From assembly GCA_964586785.1 (NCBI GenBank), contig CAZPHS010000027.1, forward strand, positions 1 to 24,841: a stretch of 24,841 nt of DNA, read 5' to 3'. Positions 7,809 through 15,743 of this stretch are shown in pieces (position 1 is the stretch's first letter; each line of letters starts with the position of its first letter). Below the pieces are notes generated by a model. That model did not search any database, was not told the origin of the DNA, and worked only from the letters and a program-made list of their open reading frames with translations. The stretch is from SZUA-584 sp041656035 (GTDB lineage Bacteria > Bacillota > Clostridia > Christensenellales > SZUA-584). A program made the translations under genes and the position numbers.

Positions 7809-9080
7809 ATGAAAATACTCGTAGTGGGCGGCGGCGGACGCGAACACGCTATAATATGGAAACTGCGGCAGAGCAATAAGGTTAAAGAAATACATTGCGC
7901 GCCGGGTAACGGCGGCATAGCGGGGATTGCCAAATGCGTGCTCATAGCGGCAACGGATATAGACGGTTTAACAAACTACGCGCAAAATGAGAGTTTTAAC
8001 CTTGTTATAGTCGCGCCGGACGACCCGCTGTATTTGGGGCTTGTCGACAGGCTGAAACAAAAGGGCATACGCGCCTTCGGGCCAAACGCTAGCGGCGCGA
8101 GAATAGAGGGCAGCAAGGTATACGCCAAGAGGCTCATGCAAAAATACGGAATACCCACCGCCGCGTACGCAGTGTTTTCGGATTACGCGAAAGCGCTGGA
8201 ATATATAGGCGGCTGCGCGCTTCCCGCGGTTATAAAGGCGGACGGGCTTGCGCGCGGCAAGGGCGTTATTATATGCGAAACAAAAGAACGGGCAAAAGAA
8301 GCGCTGAACGATATAATGGTTAAAAAGATTTTCGGCGATGCGGGCGGCAGGGTGGTTATAGAGGAATATATAAAAGGTCCCGAGGTTTCGGTTTTAGCTT
8401 TCTGCGACGGAACAACCATACTGCCTATGGAAAGCGCGCAAGACCATAAACGGGCGTTTGACGGCGATATGGGGCCTAACACCGGCGGTATGGGCACATT
8501 CTCTCCCAGCCCCGAATATACGGACGCCATTCGGGAGGCGGTTGAGGAGACGATAATAAAACGCACGGCGCGGGCGCTTGCGGCGGAAGGCATAGATTAC
8601 AGGGGGATTATATTTTTCGGGCTTATGCTTACGGAAAAAGGCCCCAAACTGCTCGAGTACAACGCGCGTTTCGGAGACCCGGAGGCGCAGGCGGTGCTGC
8701 CGCGCTTAAAGAACGATTTGACGGACATAATTGACGCGGCGCTTTGCGGGCGGCTTCGCGATATAAAACTGGAATGGGATAAGCGCAGCGCGGTGTGCGT
8801 GGTTTTAGCTTCCGGCGGCTATCCCGATTCATATGAAAAGGGTATGCCTGTAACGGGGCTTGAGGATGTGGAAGACGCGCTTGTTTTCCACGCGGGAACG
8901 GCGATACGGGACGGCGTTTTTGTGACTGACGGCGGGCGGGTGCTGGGAGTTACCGCGCTTGGCGCGAATATAAAGGCGGCGAGAGAGGCGGCGTACCGGC
9001 AGGCAGCCAAAATAAAATTTGAGGGCGTGCGGTACCGCGGCGATATAGGCATAAAACAGACATCGGGGGAAGGTAAATGA
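7809..9080 (+). CDS. purD: Phosphoribosylamine-glycine ligase (GAR synthetase)
   Basis: PurD joins phosphoribosylamine to glycine with ATP, the second step of the pathway. It is an ATP-grasp enzyme. The N-terminal Rossmann-like motif VGGGGREHAI is followed by the ATP-binding ADGLARGKGVII and the conserved DHKRAFDGDMGPNTGGMG. The metal-binding FLEYNARFGDPE-like motif appears as LLEYNARFGDPEAQ. The 423 residues match the family. It starts 12 bp after purH with AGAAGGG upstream and ends in an ATGA overlap with the glycerate kinase gene. Confidence 0.97.
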   Translation: MKILVVGGGGREHAIIWKLRQSNKVKEIHCAPGNGGIAGIAKCVLIAATDIDGLTNYAQNESFNLVIVAPDDPLYLGLVDRLKQKGIRAFGPNASGARIEGSKVYAKRLMQKYGIPTAAYAVFSDYAKALEYIGGCALPAVIKADGLARGKGVIICETKERAKEALNDIMVKKIFGDAGGRVVIEEYIKGPEVSVLAFCDGTTILPMESAQDHKRAFDGDMGPNTGGMGTFSPSPEYTDAIREAVEETIIKRTARALAAEGIDYRGIIFFGLMLTEKGPKLLEYNARFGDPEAQAVLPRLKNDLTDIIDAALCGRLRDIKLEWDKRSAVCVVLASGGYPDSYEKGMPVTGLEDVEDALVFHAGTAIRDGVFVTDGGRVLGVTALGANIKAAREAAYRQAAKIKFEGVRYRGDIGIKQTSGEGK

Positions 9081-10213
9081 AAATAGTTATAGCGCCGGAT
9101 TCTTTTAAAGGCACTTTAAGCTCCGTGGAGGTATGCGGTATAATAAAAAAAGCGATAAACGATTTTGACGGCGGCATAGAAACGGCGGTTGTGCCTATTG
9201 CGGACGGAGGCGAAGGTACGGTTGACGCTTTTTTGCACGCGGCGGGAGGAGAGAAGGTATATGCCACAGTCAAAGACCCTCTTTTAAGAGACGTGCAGGC
9301 GTATTACGGCATACTCGGCGACGGCTCGGCGGTAATAGAGATGGCCGCCGCGTCCGGGCTTATGCACGTTGAGAACGAGTTAAAACCCCTCGAAGCCTCA
9401 ACCTTTGGCACGGGGCAGCTTATATTGGACGCCGTTCAAAAAGGGTGCGGCAGAATTATACTGGGTCTTGGGGGCAGCGCGACCACGGACGGCGGGGCGG
9501 GCGCGGCGATGGCGCTGGGCGCAAAGCTTTTAACAAAGCGGGGACTGCCCATACCGCCCGGAGGGGGAGGACTTTCGCAGCTTTATGACATTGATTTTAG
9601 CGAAGCCGCAAAAACACTTTGCGGTATTGAAATAATAGTCGCCTGCGACGTTGACAATATACTTTGCGGGGAAAACGGCAGCGCGTACGTTTTCGCGCCT
9701 CAAAAGGGAGCGGACGAAAAACAGGTTAAAACGCTCGATGATAATCTTTCGCATTACGCGGCGCTGCTTGAAAAAAAACTAGGCAGGGATATTGCGGGCG
9801 TTAAAGGCGCCGGCGCCGCGGGAGGCTTTGCGGTTTCGCTTTTGGCCGCCGCCGACATTCGCATAATGCCGGGCATCGACGTGGTGCTGGAAACCGTAGG
9901 ATTTGATGAAATCATAAAAGACGCCGATATAATAATCACGGGAGAAGGACGAATTGACGGGCAATCTGTGGGGGGGAAGGTGCCTGTGGGCATAGCGAGA
10001 GCCGCCGAGCCGCACTGCATACCCGTCGTCGCCATAGGAGGCAGCCTCGGGGACGATTATCTAAAGGTTATGGACGAGGGCGTAAGCTGCGTATTTTGCA
10101 GCGTAAAAGACGCCGTGCCTTTCGAAACGGTTAAAAAAACATGCGGTGAAGATTTATATCAGCTTGTCAGGAACTTGTTAATTTTCGGAGAGCTGATGAA
10201 CGGCACCGTCTAA
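9077..10213 (+). CDS. glxK: Glycerate kinase (GlxK/GarK family)
   Basis: This 378-residue enzyme phosphorylates D-glycerate; the family includes mainly 2-kinases and the product position cannot be decided here. Signatures are the N-terminal APDSFKGTLSS, PIADGGEGTVDAF, and the glycine-rich LGLGGSATTDGGAGAA. The length equals the family norm. Its ATG overlaps the purD stop (ATGA), so it appears to be the last cistron of the purine operon. No glyoxylate or garD/garR pathway gene is nearby. One speculation is a link to serine/glycine and one-carbon supply for purine synthesis. Its stop overlaps the convergent downstream gene by 4 bp, and no terminator is visible there. Confidence 0.9.
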   Translation: MKIVIAPDSFKGTLSSVEVCGIIKKAINDFDGGIETAVVPIADGGEGTVDAFLHAAGGEKVYATVKDPLLRDVQAYYGILGDGSAVIEMAAASGLMHVENELKPLEASTFGTGQLILDAVQKGCGRIILGLGGSATTDGGAGAAMALGAKLLTKRGLPIPPGGGGLSQLYDIDFSEAAKTLCGIEIIVACDVDNILCGENGSAYVFAPQKGADEKQVKTLDDNLSHYAALLEKKLGRDIAGVKGAGAAGGFAVSLLAAADIRIMPGIDVVLETVGFDEIIKDADIIITGEGRIDGQSVGGKVPVGIARAAEPHCIPVVAIGGSLGDDYLKVMDEGVSCVFCSVKDAVPFETVKKTCGEDLYQLVRNLLIFGELMNGTV

Positions 10214-11316
10214 CCCTTGGCGGGAGAGCTCAAGCGTATTCGAAGCAGTTTTAAGGCTTTTTCATTTCCGCTAAAAGCCTGCGTCGCGAGGCTTATAAGG
10301 CTTTCTATATCCCGCGGTTCGCCGAGCATCGCGTTTTCGCTCAGCAGAGTGTACATTGCTTTTCTGGTTTCGTCATCGTTGTATATATCGACGCCGGCAA
10401 CGGCCGGAAAAACTCCGAGGGCGTCTAGCCCGCGCTGCGCTCCGTTTTCAAGCAAAAGAGAGGCAAACCGCTTTGCGGCTTCTTGTTTTTGTTCATTTTC
10501 ATCGGCGCAAACGCTTATCATTTGTATCATATCGGTATAACCGCCCGCCGCGTAAGCTTTAAACCCGGGCGCTTCGCCGCGCTCGTATTTTTGCTGCACT
10601 TCAAACAGCTGCCTGTGGGAAGCGATAAGCACCGCCGCCTCGCCGCGGAGAAATATATCGAGTCCATCCTCCCACGCTCCCGCCATGCTAAGCGCCGCGT
10701 TGGGCGGTTCCGGCTCGCCGAAAGCGGAAATGCTTGGACGTCCGGCGGGCGGGTAGGCATGAGCGGCAAGCGCGGGCAGAGAGGTGCAGCCGTCCTCCGA
10801 ATCAAAGCACACGCCTAATTTGGCCGCTTCAAGCAGCCGCTCCGGTCTTATTCCCCAGCCCTCGTATACATCGACGCCTCTCTCGCCCAGCATATCGGTA
10901 TTTATAATAATGCAATATCCGCCGTAAAGATACGGATACGCCGTCCGCGGCGAAAAAGGCAAAGAGGCGGCGGGCGGAAGCTGCGCCAAATCCGGCTTAA
11001 CATCAAAACCGTAGGGGTATGATATTATATCGGGCTTTATACCGTCCGCAAACGCGGCCGCGGCCTCATCGCCGGATAGGCATTCAAGCTCTATAAAAAC
11101 GCGGGGGTTTTGTGCCTCGTACCGGACGATGCGCTTTTCTAAAAATGCCGCGGCGGAAGAGCCGCCTGTGCGCCAGCCGGATATATGCCAAAGCGTAAGT
11201 ATGCCGGAATACTGTTCGGGCTCCGCGGGCTTTTCATAAAATGATAGAATAAGAAACGGCGAGATTGCAATCAGCGCCAGCGCCAAAGCGCATAAAAAAT
11301 AAGCAGCAGGTTTCAA
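10210..11316 (-). CDS. Extracellular solute-binding-like protein with N-terminal membrane segment
   Basis: A 368-residue protein with a hydrophobic N-terminal segment (about 5-27) preceded by one Lys: an uncleaved anchor or a signal peptide. No lipobox cysteine is visible. The rest resembles family 1 (sugar-type) solute-binding proteins: LTLWHISGWRTGG early, a YEAQNPRVFIELE segment like the V/IEV...P motif, GIKPDIISYP, and YCIIINTDML like the Y.N.d.f segment. The region 289-315 resembles the A..F..FLL pattern of these proteins. No permease or ATPase gene is nearby. The start is TTG at 11316, with GGGGGG about 7 nt upstream; an ATG at 11320 is in another frame. It lies 56 bp after the ROK kinase gene on the same strand. 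Substrate unknown; a sugar is a guess from context. Confidence 0.65.
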   Translation of the reverse strand: MKPAAYFLCALALALIAISPFLILSFYEKPAEPEQYSGILTLWHISGWRTGGSSAAAFLEKRIVRYEAQNPRVFIELECLSGDEAAAAFADGIKPDIISYPYGFDVKPDLAQLPPAASLPFSPRTAYPYLYGGYCIIINTDMLGERGVDVYEGWGIRPERLLEAAKLGVCFDSEDGCTSLPALAAHAYPPAGRPSISAFGEPEPPNAALSMAGAWEDGLDIFLRGEAAVLIASHRQLFEVQQKYERGEAPGFKAYAAGGYTDMIQMISVCADENEQKQEAAKRFASLLLENGAQRGLDALGVFPAVAGVDIYNDDETRKAMYTLLSENAMLGEPRDIESLISLATQAFSGNEKALKLLRIRLSSPAKG

Positions 11317-11372
11317 GCATAATCCCCCCCTGCTTATTTATACTGGCGTTTAAAAGGAATATGAGTATTTTT

Positions 11373-12311
11373 TTAATGTAACGAAAGCATAGCCGCTCCG
11401 GCTATACCGGCGTCGTTTCCGCCCGCGGCAAGCCTTATATCGGAGTATTTTTTGCCGTAGAAAACGCCTTTGCCCTCGCACGCGATTTTTATTTTATCAA
11501 GCAAAAAGTCTCCCGCCGCCGCGACGCCTCCGCCTATGGCTATTATATCCGGATCGAGTATATTTTCTATGGAGCCTATTCCCATTGCAAGGTATTTAAC
11601 GTATTCGTCAATTATCGCGCATGATAGAAAATCGCCTTGCTTGGCACAGTCAAAAACAAGCTTTGCAGTCGCGTTGTTGGGGTCGCCGTTTGTTTGGTGG
11701 TAAAGCATACTCTCGGGACGCTCCATAATAATCATTCGGGCGCGGCGTATAAGCGCCGACGCGGAGGAGTACGCCTCAAGGCATCCGCGGTTATTGCATA
11801 CGCACGGTATGCCGTCGGGAACTATCTCTATATGGCCGAGCTCGCCGCCCATGCCGTGAGCCCCGCTGAACGGTTTGCCGTCAATTATTATTCCGCTGCC
11901 GACTCCCGTACCGAGAGTGAGCAAAACGCCAACGCGGCTTCCCGCGAGCGCGCCTAGGCGGTATTCGTACACGGCAGCCGCCGTCGCGTCGTTATCGACA
12001 TACACAGGCGCGTTTACGCGCGCTTTAAGCTGCGCTTCAAGGGGCACGTCGAACCAGTGAAGATTGACAGCGGTGGCAAGTCCGTTATGCGCAAACCCCG
12101 GTATTCCTATGCCTATACCCGCTATTTGATTTATGGCTATTCCGTTGCCTTGCGCCAGCATAGTAATCGATTCCGCCATATCGGCAATTATTTTGTCGAA
12201 TCCGCGGTGCGGGTTGGTGGGCAAGCTTGTTTTGCAGCAAAGCGTTAAGCTTTCATCTATTATACCCGTTTTTATTCCCATGCCGCCAAGGTCAACTCCC
12301 GCAAAATACAT
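11373..12311 (-). CDS. ROK-family sugar kinase (probable glucokinase)
   Basis: A cytoplasmic ROK kinase of 312 residues that probably phosphorylates glucose or a related hexose. It shows the ATP-binding GVDLGGMGIKTG at the N-terminus, the catalytic-Asp segment VYVDNDATAAA, the phosphate motif LTLGTGVGSGI, and the ROK zinc signature GHxEIVPDG followed by CVCNNRGCLE. There is no N-terminal DNA-binding domain, so it is a kinase rather than a NagC/XylR-type repressor. An in-frame TTG at 12317 exists, but GGA lies 8 nt before ATG 12311 and only 2 nt before the TTG, so ATG is chosen. It follows hprK by 2 bp. Confidence 0.88.
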   Translation of the reverse strand: MYFAGVDLGGMGIKTGIIDESLTLCCKTSLPTNPHRGFDKIIADMAESITMLAQGNGIAINQIAGIGIGIPGFAHNGLATAVNLHWFDVPLEAQLKARVNAPVYVDNDATAAAVYEYRLGALAGSRVGVLLTLGTGVGSGIIIDGKPFSGAHGMGGELGHIEIVPDGIPCVCNNRGCLEAYSSASALIRRARMIIMERPESMLYHQTNGDPNNATAKLVFDCAKQGDFLSCAIIDEYVKYLAMGIGSIENILDPDIIAIGGGVAAAGDFLLDKIKIACEGKGVFYGKKYSDIRLAAGGNDAGIAGAAMLSLH

Positions 12312-12313
12312 AA

Positions 12314-13249
12314 TCAAAGTCCTTTCGTTTCTTCCGGAGCGATAAGGCTTAACAATTTATTATCAAGCTGTTCCGCCGTTATATGACCCATGCTTTTTAA
12401 GCGAAAGTCCATAGCGGCGACCTCTATAATAATGGCGAGGTTTCTGCCCGGACGCACGGGTATGGTTATTATAGGTACTTTTACACCGAGTAGAGTCGTA
12501 AAATCCTGATTAAGGCCAAGCCTGTCAATATTGACGGGATTTCCGGGCTCAAGATTTACCGCCAGATGTATGGTTTTTTCCACCAGAACCGCGCCTATGC
12601 CGTAAAGCGTGCGTACGTCTATTATGCCAAGACCGCGTATTTCCATCATATGACGGATAACCTCGGGGGATTGTCCGATAAGCTGGTTGTCCGAAAGCTT
12701 TATTATTTCCACAACGTCGTCCGCCACAAGGCGATGCCCGCGTTTTACAAGCTCTAAGGCCGTCTCGCTTTTGCCCACTCCGGAATCTCCCATAAGTATT
12801 ATGCCTACGCCGTACACGTCTATCAATCCGGCGTGGCGCGATATGCTGGGAGCCAGTACGCGGTCTATATAAGTTGTGGTGCGGTGACTGAGCTTAGTGG
12901 TAGTCAAGCCGGACATAAGCACCGGCGTGTTATATTTCGCCGCGGCGTCCATCATCTCGCGCGGGGGCGTAAGATTGCGGCCTATAAGCACGCACGGCAC
13001 GTTATAGGAAAAAAATTTGTCAAGCCGCTCTCGGCGGTGCGCGGCGTCAAGATTCTGAAGATAGTTCATTTCCACCATACCGAAAAGCTGTATACGGTTT
13101 ACCGCGAAATATTCAAAGAAGCCCGCCATCTGAAGCCCCGGACGATTCAAATCGGACGTATCGACATATATAGCGTCGACGTCGCCTTTATAAACTATAT
13201 CCAAGCCTAAATCATGAGCGAAGTCGTCAATTTTCAGCTTGTATTTCAT
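12314..13249 (-). CDS. hprK: HPr kinase/phosphorylase
   Basis: HprK phosphorylates or dephosphorylates the regulatory serine of HPr, the switch for CcpA-dependent carbon catabolite control in Firmicutes. The 311-residue protein has an N-terminal regulatory domain (1 to about 130). The catalytic domain has His139, the P-loop GDSGVGKS (154-161), ADDVVEI (176-182, with the conserved Asp pair), and the family signature EIRGLGIIDV (203-212). ATG 13249 is preceded by GGAGG. It overlaps the upstream HAD gene by 23 bp and is 2 bp from the ROK kinase gene, so all three are likely one transcript. No HPr or ccpA gene is in the window. Confidence 0.96.
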   Translation of the reverse strand: MKYKLKIDDFAHDLGLDIVYKGDVDAIYVDTSDLNRPGLQMAGFFEYFAVNRIQLFGMVEMNYLQNLDAAHRRERLDKFFSYNVPCVLIGRNLTPPREMMDAAAKYNTPVLMSGLTTTKLSHRTTTYIDRVLAPSISRHAGLIDVYGVGIILMGDSGVGKSETALELVKRGHRLVADDVVEIIKLSDNQLIGQSPEVIRHMMEIRGLGIIDVRTLYGIGAVLVEKTIHLAVNLEPGNPVNIDRLGLNQDFTTLLGVKVPIITIPVRPGRNLAIIIEVAAMDFRLKSMGHITAEQLDNKLLSLIAPEETKGL

Positions 13250-14045
13250 TAAAATCCTCCAGTATATATTTTTCTATAACATCTGCCGCGCCTTCGTCGG
13301 TGTTGGACGCGCATATATAATCCGCCGCTTTTTTAACATCGGGCGCGGCGTTTTTAACGGCGACGCCCAATCCCGCGTATTTTATCATAGGCACGTCTAT
13401 CTGCGAGTCGCCTATCGCTATTATGCGTTCACGTTTTATATCGTAATACGAAGCTATAAACTCAAGCGCGCTGCCCTTGTTTACGTTAGGCGAAACAAAT
13501 TCCAGATATTCAGGCTTTGAGCGGACAATTTTCAAACGCGGAAAAAGCTTGCCGGTCTTCTCCTGCACAGCCGCTATTTTGTCTTCTTCCACAACAAAAA
13601 GAACCTTGGGAGTGTTTATATTTTGCATACGCATAATGTCGGGAACCTCTATACCGGGGAAACCGTATAACCGCTCGTATTTTTCAGCGTGCGCGTTTCT
13701 TTCCTTAAAAACAAGCTCCCCGTCTATATAAACCTGCGCGTGAATATTTTTGCCGTACGCAAAAGAAAGCAGCTCTTTTACAATAGAGGTATCAATATAC
13801 TCCTGAAAAAGCAAAGCGCCGGTCGCGTTATAAATTTGCGCCCCGCCGGATACCGCAAACAGCGTGTCAAGCTCAAGCTCATTGTAAAAACGAAGCGCGC
13901 CTTTTTTGGTTCTGCCCGTGCAAAGAACAACATAAACGCCAAGGCTTAACGCTTTTTGCACTGCCGATTTTACGCGCGGCGTTATTTTTTGTTCGTCGTT
14001 AAGTATAGTATCGTCTATATCCAGCGCCAAAAGTTTATAGTACAT
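13227..14045 (-). CDS. Cof-type HAD-superfamily hydrolase (sugar-phosphate phosphatase type)
   Basis: A 272-residue HAD phosphatase of the Cof/IIB subfamily. Motif I is LALDIDDTIL with nucleophile Asp8 or so and Asp two residues on, motif II is LCTGRTKKG, a Lys follows in the NKGSAL segment, and motif IV is IAIGDSQIDVPMI. A C2-type cap lies between motifs II and III (about 85-190). These enzymes dephosphorylate sugar phosphates, phosphorylated nucleotides or pyridoxal phosphate; the substrate cannot be told. GGAGGG lies 3 nt before ATG 14045, slightly close. The 3' end runs 23 bp into hprK, an unusually long overlap for a coupled pair. Confidence 0.9.
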   Translation of the reverse strand: MYYKLLALDIDDTILNDEQKITPRVKSAVQKALSLGVYVVLCTGRTKKGALRFYNELELDTLFAVSGGAQIYNATGALLFQEYIDTSIVKELLSFAYGKNIHAQVYIDGELVFKERNAHAEKYERLYGFPGIEVPDIMRMQNINTPKVLFVVEEDKIAAVQEKTGKLFPRLKIVRSKPEYLEFVSPNVNKGSALEFIASYYDIKRERIIAIGDSQIDVPMIKYAGLGVAVKNAAPDVKKAADYICASNTDEGAADVIEKYILEDFNEIQAEN

Positions 14046-14083
14046 TTACCCTCCGTTAAGAATCCGCGTAATATTATAGTTTC

Positions 14084-14112
14084 ATTATACATGCGAAAAA
14101 CTGTTTTGGAAA
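14084..14112 (-). promoter_or_regulatory. Predicted sigma-A promoter of the HAD-hprK-ROK unit
   Basis: On the minus strand, -10 TATAAT (14084-14089) lies 17 bp from TTTCCA (14107-14112, 4 of 6 matches to TTGACA). Transcription would start near 14077, about 30 nt before the HAD start codon. Confidence 0.5.
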
Positions 14113-14190
14113 CAACAATGCCTTTCATTTTCCGCCGGAGGGGCAGCCCGCGATAAAAACGCGTCTATTGTTAATAAAAGAATAAAGATG

Positions 14191-14230
14191 TTGTGATACT
14201 ATGTACATTATGTTATAAAACTGTTATACT
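14191..14230 (+). promoter_or_regulatory. Predicted tandem extended -10 promoters of dacA
   Basis: TTGTGA (14191-14196) is 17 bp from TATAAA (14214-14219), which carries an upstream TG (14211-14212). A second extended -10, TG-T-TATACT, lies at 14222-14230, with TGTACA 17 bp before it. TGTTATA thus occurs twice, 11 bp apart. Starts near 14226 and 14237 would give a short leader before the start codon at 14264. Confidence 0.45.
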
Positions 14231-14263
14231 TATTTTTGTAAATTTTCAGCTTGGAGTTTTAGG

Positions 14264-15694
14264 GTGATTGGGATGAATAATCAGATAAAAAGAGTTTTCT
14301 CGGTAACGCTGCTGCTGGCCGCTGTTTTTTTATTGTTCGCGCAAATAGCTTTGGCGGTTCCCGAATATGAGGAAAACGTAAAACCGTCTTACGTGGTTTT
14401 ATTGGATTCCAAATCCGGCAAGGTGCTGTATTCTAAAAACGCGGACGAATCCATAGTGCCGGCAAGCACGACAAAAGTAATGACATGTATTTTGGGTCTC
14501 GAATACGGAGACCTTTCCTCAGAGGTAGTGGTTTCAAGGGCAGCGTCGCGCGTGAGCGGCTCCGCTTTCAAAATCAAAGAAGGCGAGAAGATAGTTTTTT
14601 CGGATTTGCTTATGGGGCTTATGCTGTGCTCGGGGAACGACGCGGCCGCGGCGGTGGCGGAACACATAGGCGGCTCGACGGAAGTGTTTGTCGAAATGAT
14701 GAACGCGAAAGCGCGGGAAATCGGCATGACAAACACTTATTATATCAATCCGCACGGTTTGCCCGTCAAGGACGGCAATGAGGAATTCAACAACCGGACA
14801 ACAGCGGCGGATATGGCGAAGCTTGCGCTTTACGCAATGAAAAACAAGACGTTTATGGATATAGTGGGGCATTCAAGCTTCGCTGTGCCCAAAACAAATA
14901 AAAATAAGGCGAGAACTATAAAAAATACAAACCGTCTTATCAAAAGCGATTTTAAAGAATATTATCAATACGCAACCGGCATGAAAACCGGTTTTACAAA
15001 CGAGGCGGGCAACTGCCTTATAGCCACGGCGAAAAAGGACGGTATGGAGCTTGCCTGTCTGGTGTACAGGGACGATTCGAAAGACGGGCGCGACAGATGG
15101 TCGCTGGCAAAAAATTTGTTCGAATTCGGATTTGACAATTTTGTCACCGTGGAATTGGAATCGCTGCTCGGAAAAGTTAAGCCCGTAACGGCGCTTATAG
15201 AAAACTACGCGCTTAATGATAAAGACGGCGGTCTGCTTGAATTCGAAAAACCCGCCGCCGAATATGTAACGATATCAAAATCGGTATATAACAGTTTAAA
15301 CGGCGGGTCCGACAGCATAGAAGCGGTTTGTGAATATATAGTTGAGGAACCTATACAGGCGCCGGTTAACAAAGACGATTTGCTTGGCGCCGTAAAATAT
15401 GTAAGCGTGAATACGGGGGACGTAATTTACGAGGGAAGCCTTATCGCGACGCGGGACGTGTACGAAGCGGGCGCGGACATAGGCACCGAGGATCAGCCCG
15501 TTGTTACAATGACGCCAAAGCCCCCCGATGTTATTATACCCCCGAGAGAAAAAGGGCTGGTATGGATGTGGGCGCTTATTCCCGTCGGGCTGATTGCCTT
15601 TATTGTCGTAAGGCTGCTCACAATGAAAAAAAGCGGCAGGCGCCGCATGACAAAACGCCGCAAGCCGCAGTACAGCTACAGAATAAGACGCTGA
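14264..15694 (+). CDS. dacA: Serine-type D-Ala-D-Ala carboxypeptidase (penicillin-binding protein 5 type)
   Basis: A low-molecular-mass PBP that trims the terminal D-Ala from peptidoglycan pentapeptides outside the membrane. It has a signal peptide (about 5-31, cleavage likely after ALA) and the three S11 peptidase motifs: S68-T-T-K71, S122-G-N124 and K240-T-G242. A PBP5-type C-terminal domain covers about 290-400. A transmembrane helix (about 431-454) and a very basic tail end the protein, a true membrane span rather than the amphipathic anchor of E. coli PBP5. GTG 14264 (after TTGGAG, 7 nt) and ATG 14273 (after AGGG, 8 nt) are both possible starts. The gene diverges from the HAD-hprK unit. 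dacF is an equally fitting name. Confidence 0.93.
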   Translation: MIGMNNQIKRVFSVTLLLAAVFLLFAQIALAVPEYEENVKPSYVVLLDSKSGKVLYSKNADESIVPASTTKVMTCILGLEYGDLSSEVVVSRAASRVSGSAFKIKEGEKIVFSDLLMGLMLCSGNDAAAAVAEHIGGSTEVFVEMMNAKAREIGMTNTYYINPHGLPVKDGNEEFNNRTTAADMAKLALYAMKNKTFMDIVGHSSFAVPKTNKNKARTIKNTNRLIKSDFKEYYQYATGMKTGFTNEAGNCLIATAKKDGMELACLVYRDDSKDGRDRWSLAKNLFEFGFDNFVTVELESLLGKVKPVTALIENYALNDKDGGLLEFEKPAAEYVTISKSVYNSLNGGSDSIEAVCEYIVEEPIQAPVNKDDLLGAVKYVSVNTGDVIYEGSLIATRDVYEAGADIGTEDQPVVTMTPKPPDVIIPPREKGLVWMWALIPVGLIAFIVVRLLTMKKSGRRRMTKRRKPQYSYRIRR

Positions 15695-15703
15695 AAAGTT
15701 TGC

Positions 15704-15742
15704 CGCGCGCTGTTTTTTAGCCGGCGCGCGTGAGGTTTTCTT
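15704..15742 (+). terminator. GC-rich hairpin between convergent dacA and fprA
   Basis: CGCGCGC (15704-15710) pairs with GCGCGCG (15724-15730) around a 13-nt loop containing six T. The T-rich stretch 15736-15746 follows after a few bases. The position between two convergent genes fits a shared terminator, but the T-run is not directly joined to the stem, so efficiency is uncertain. Confidence 0.45.
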
Positions 15743-15743
15743 T

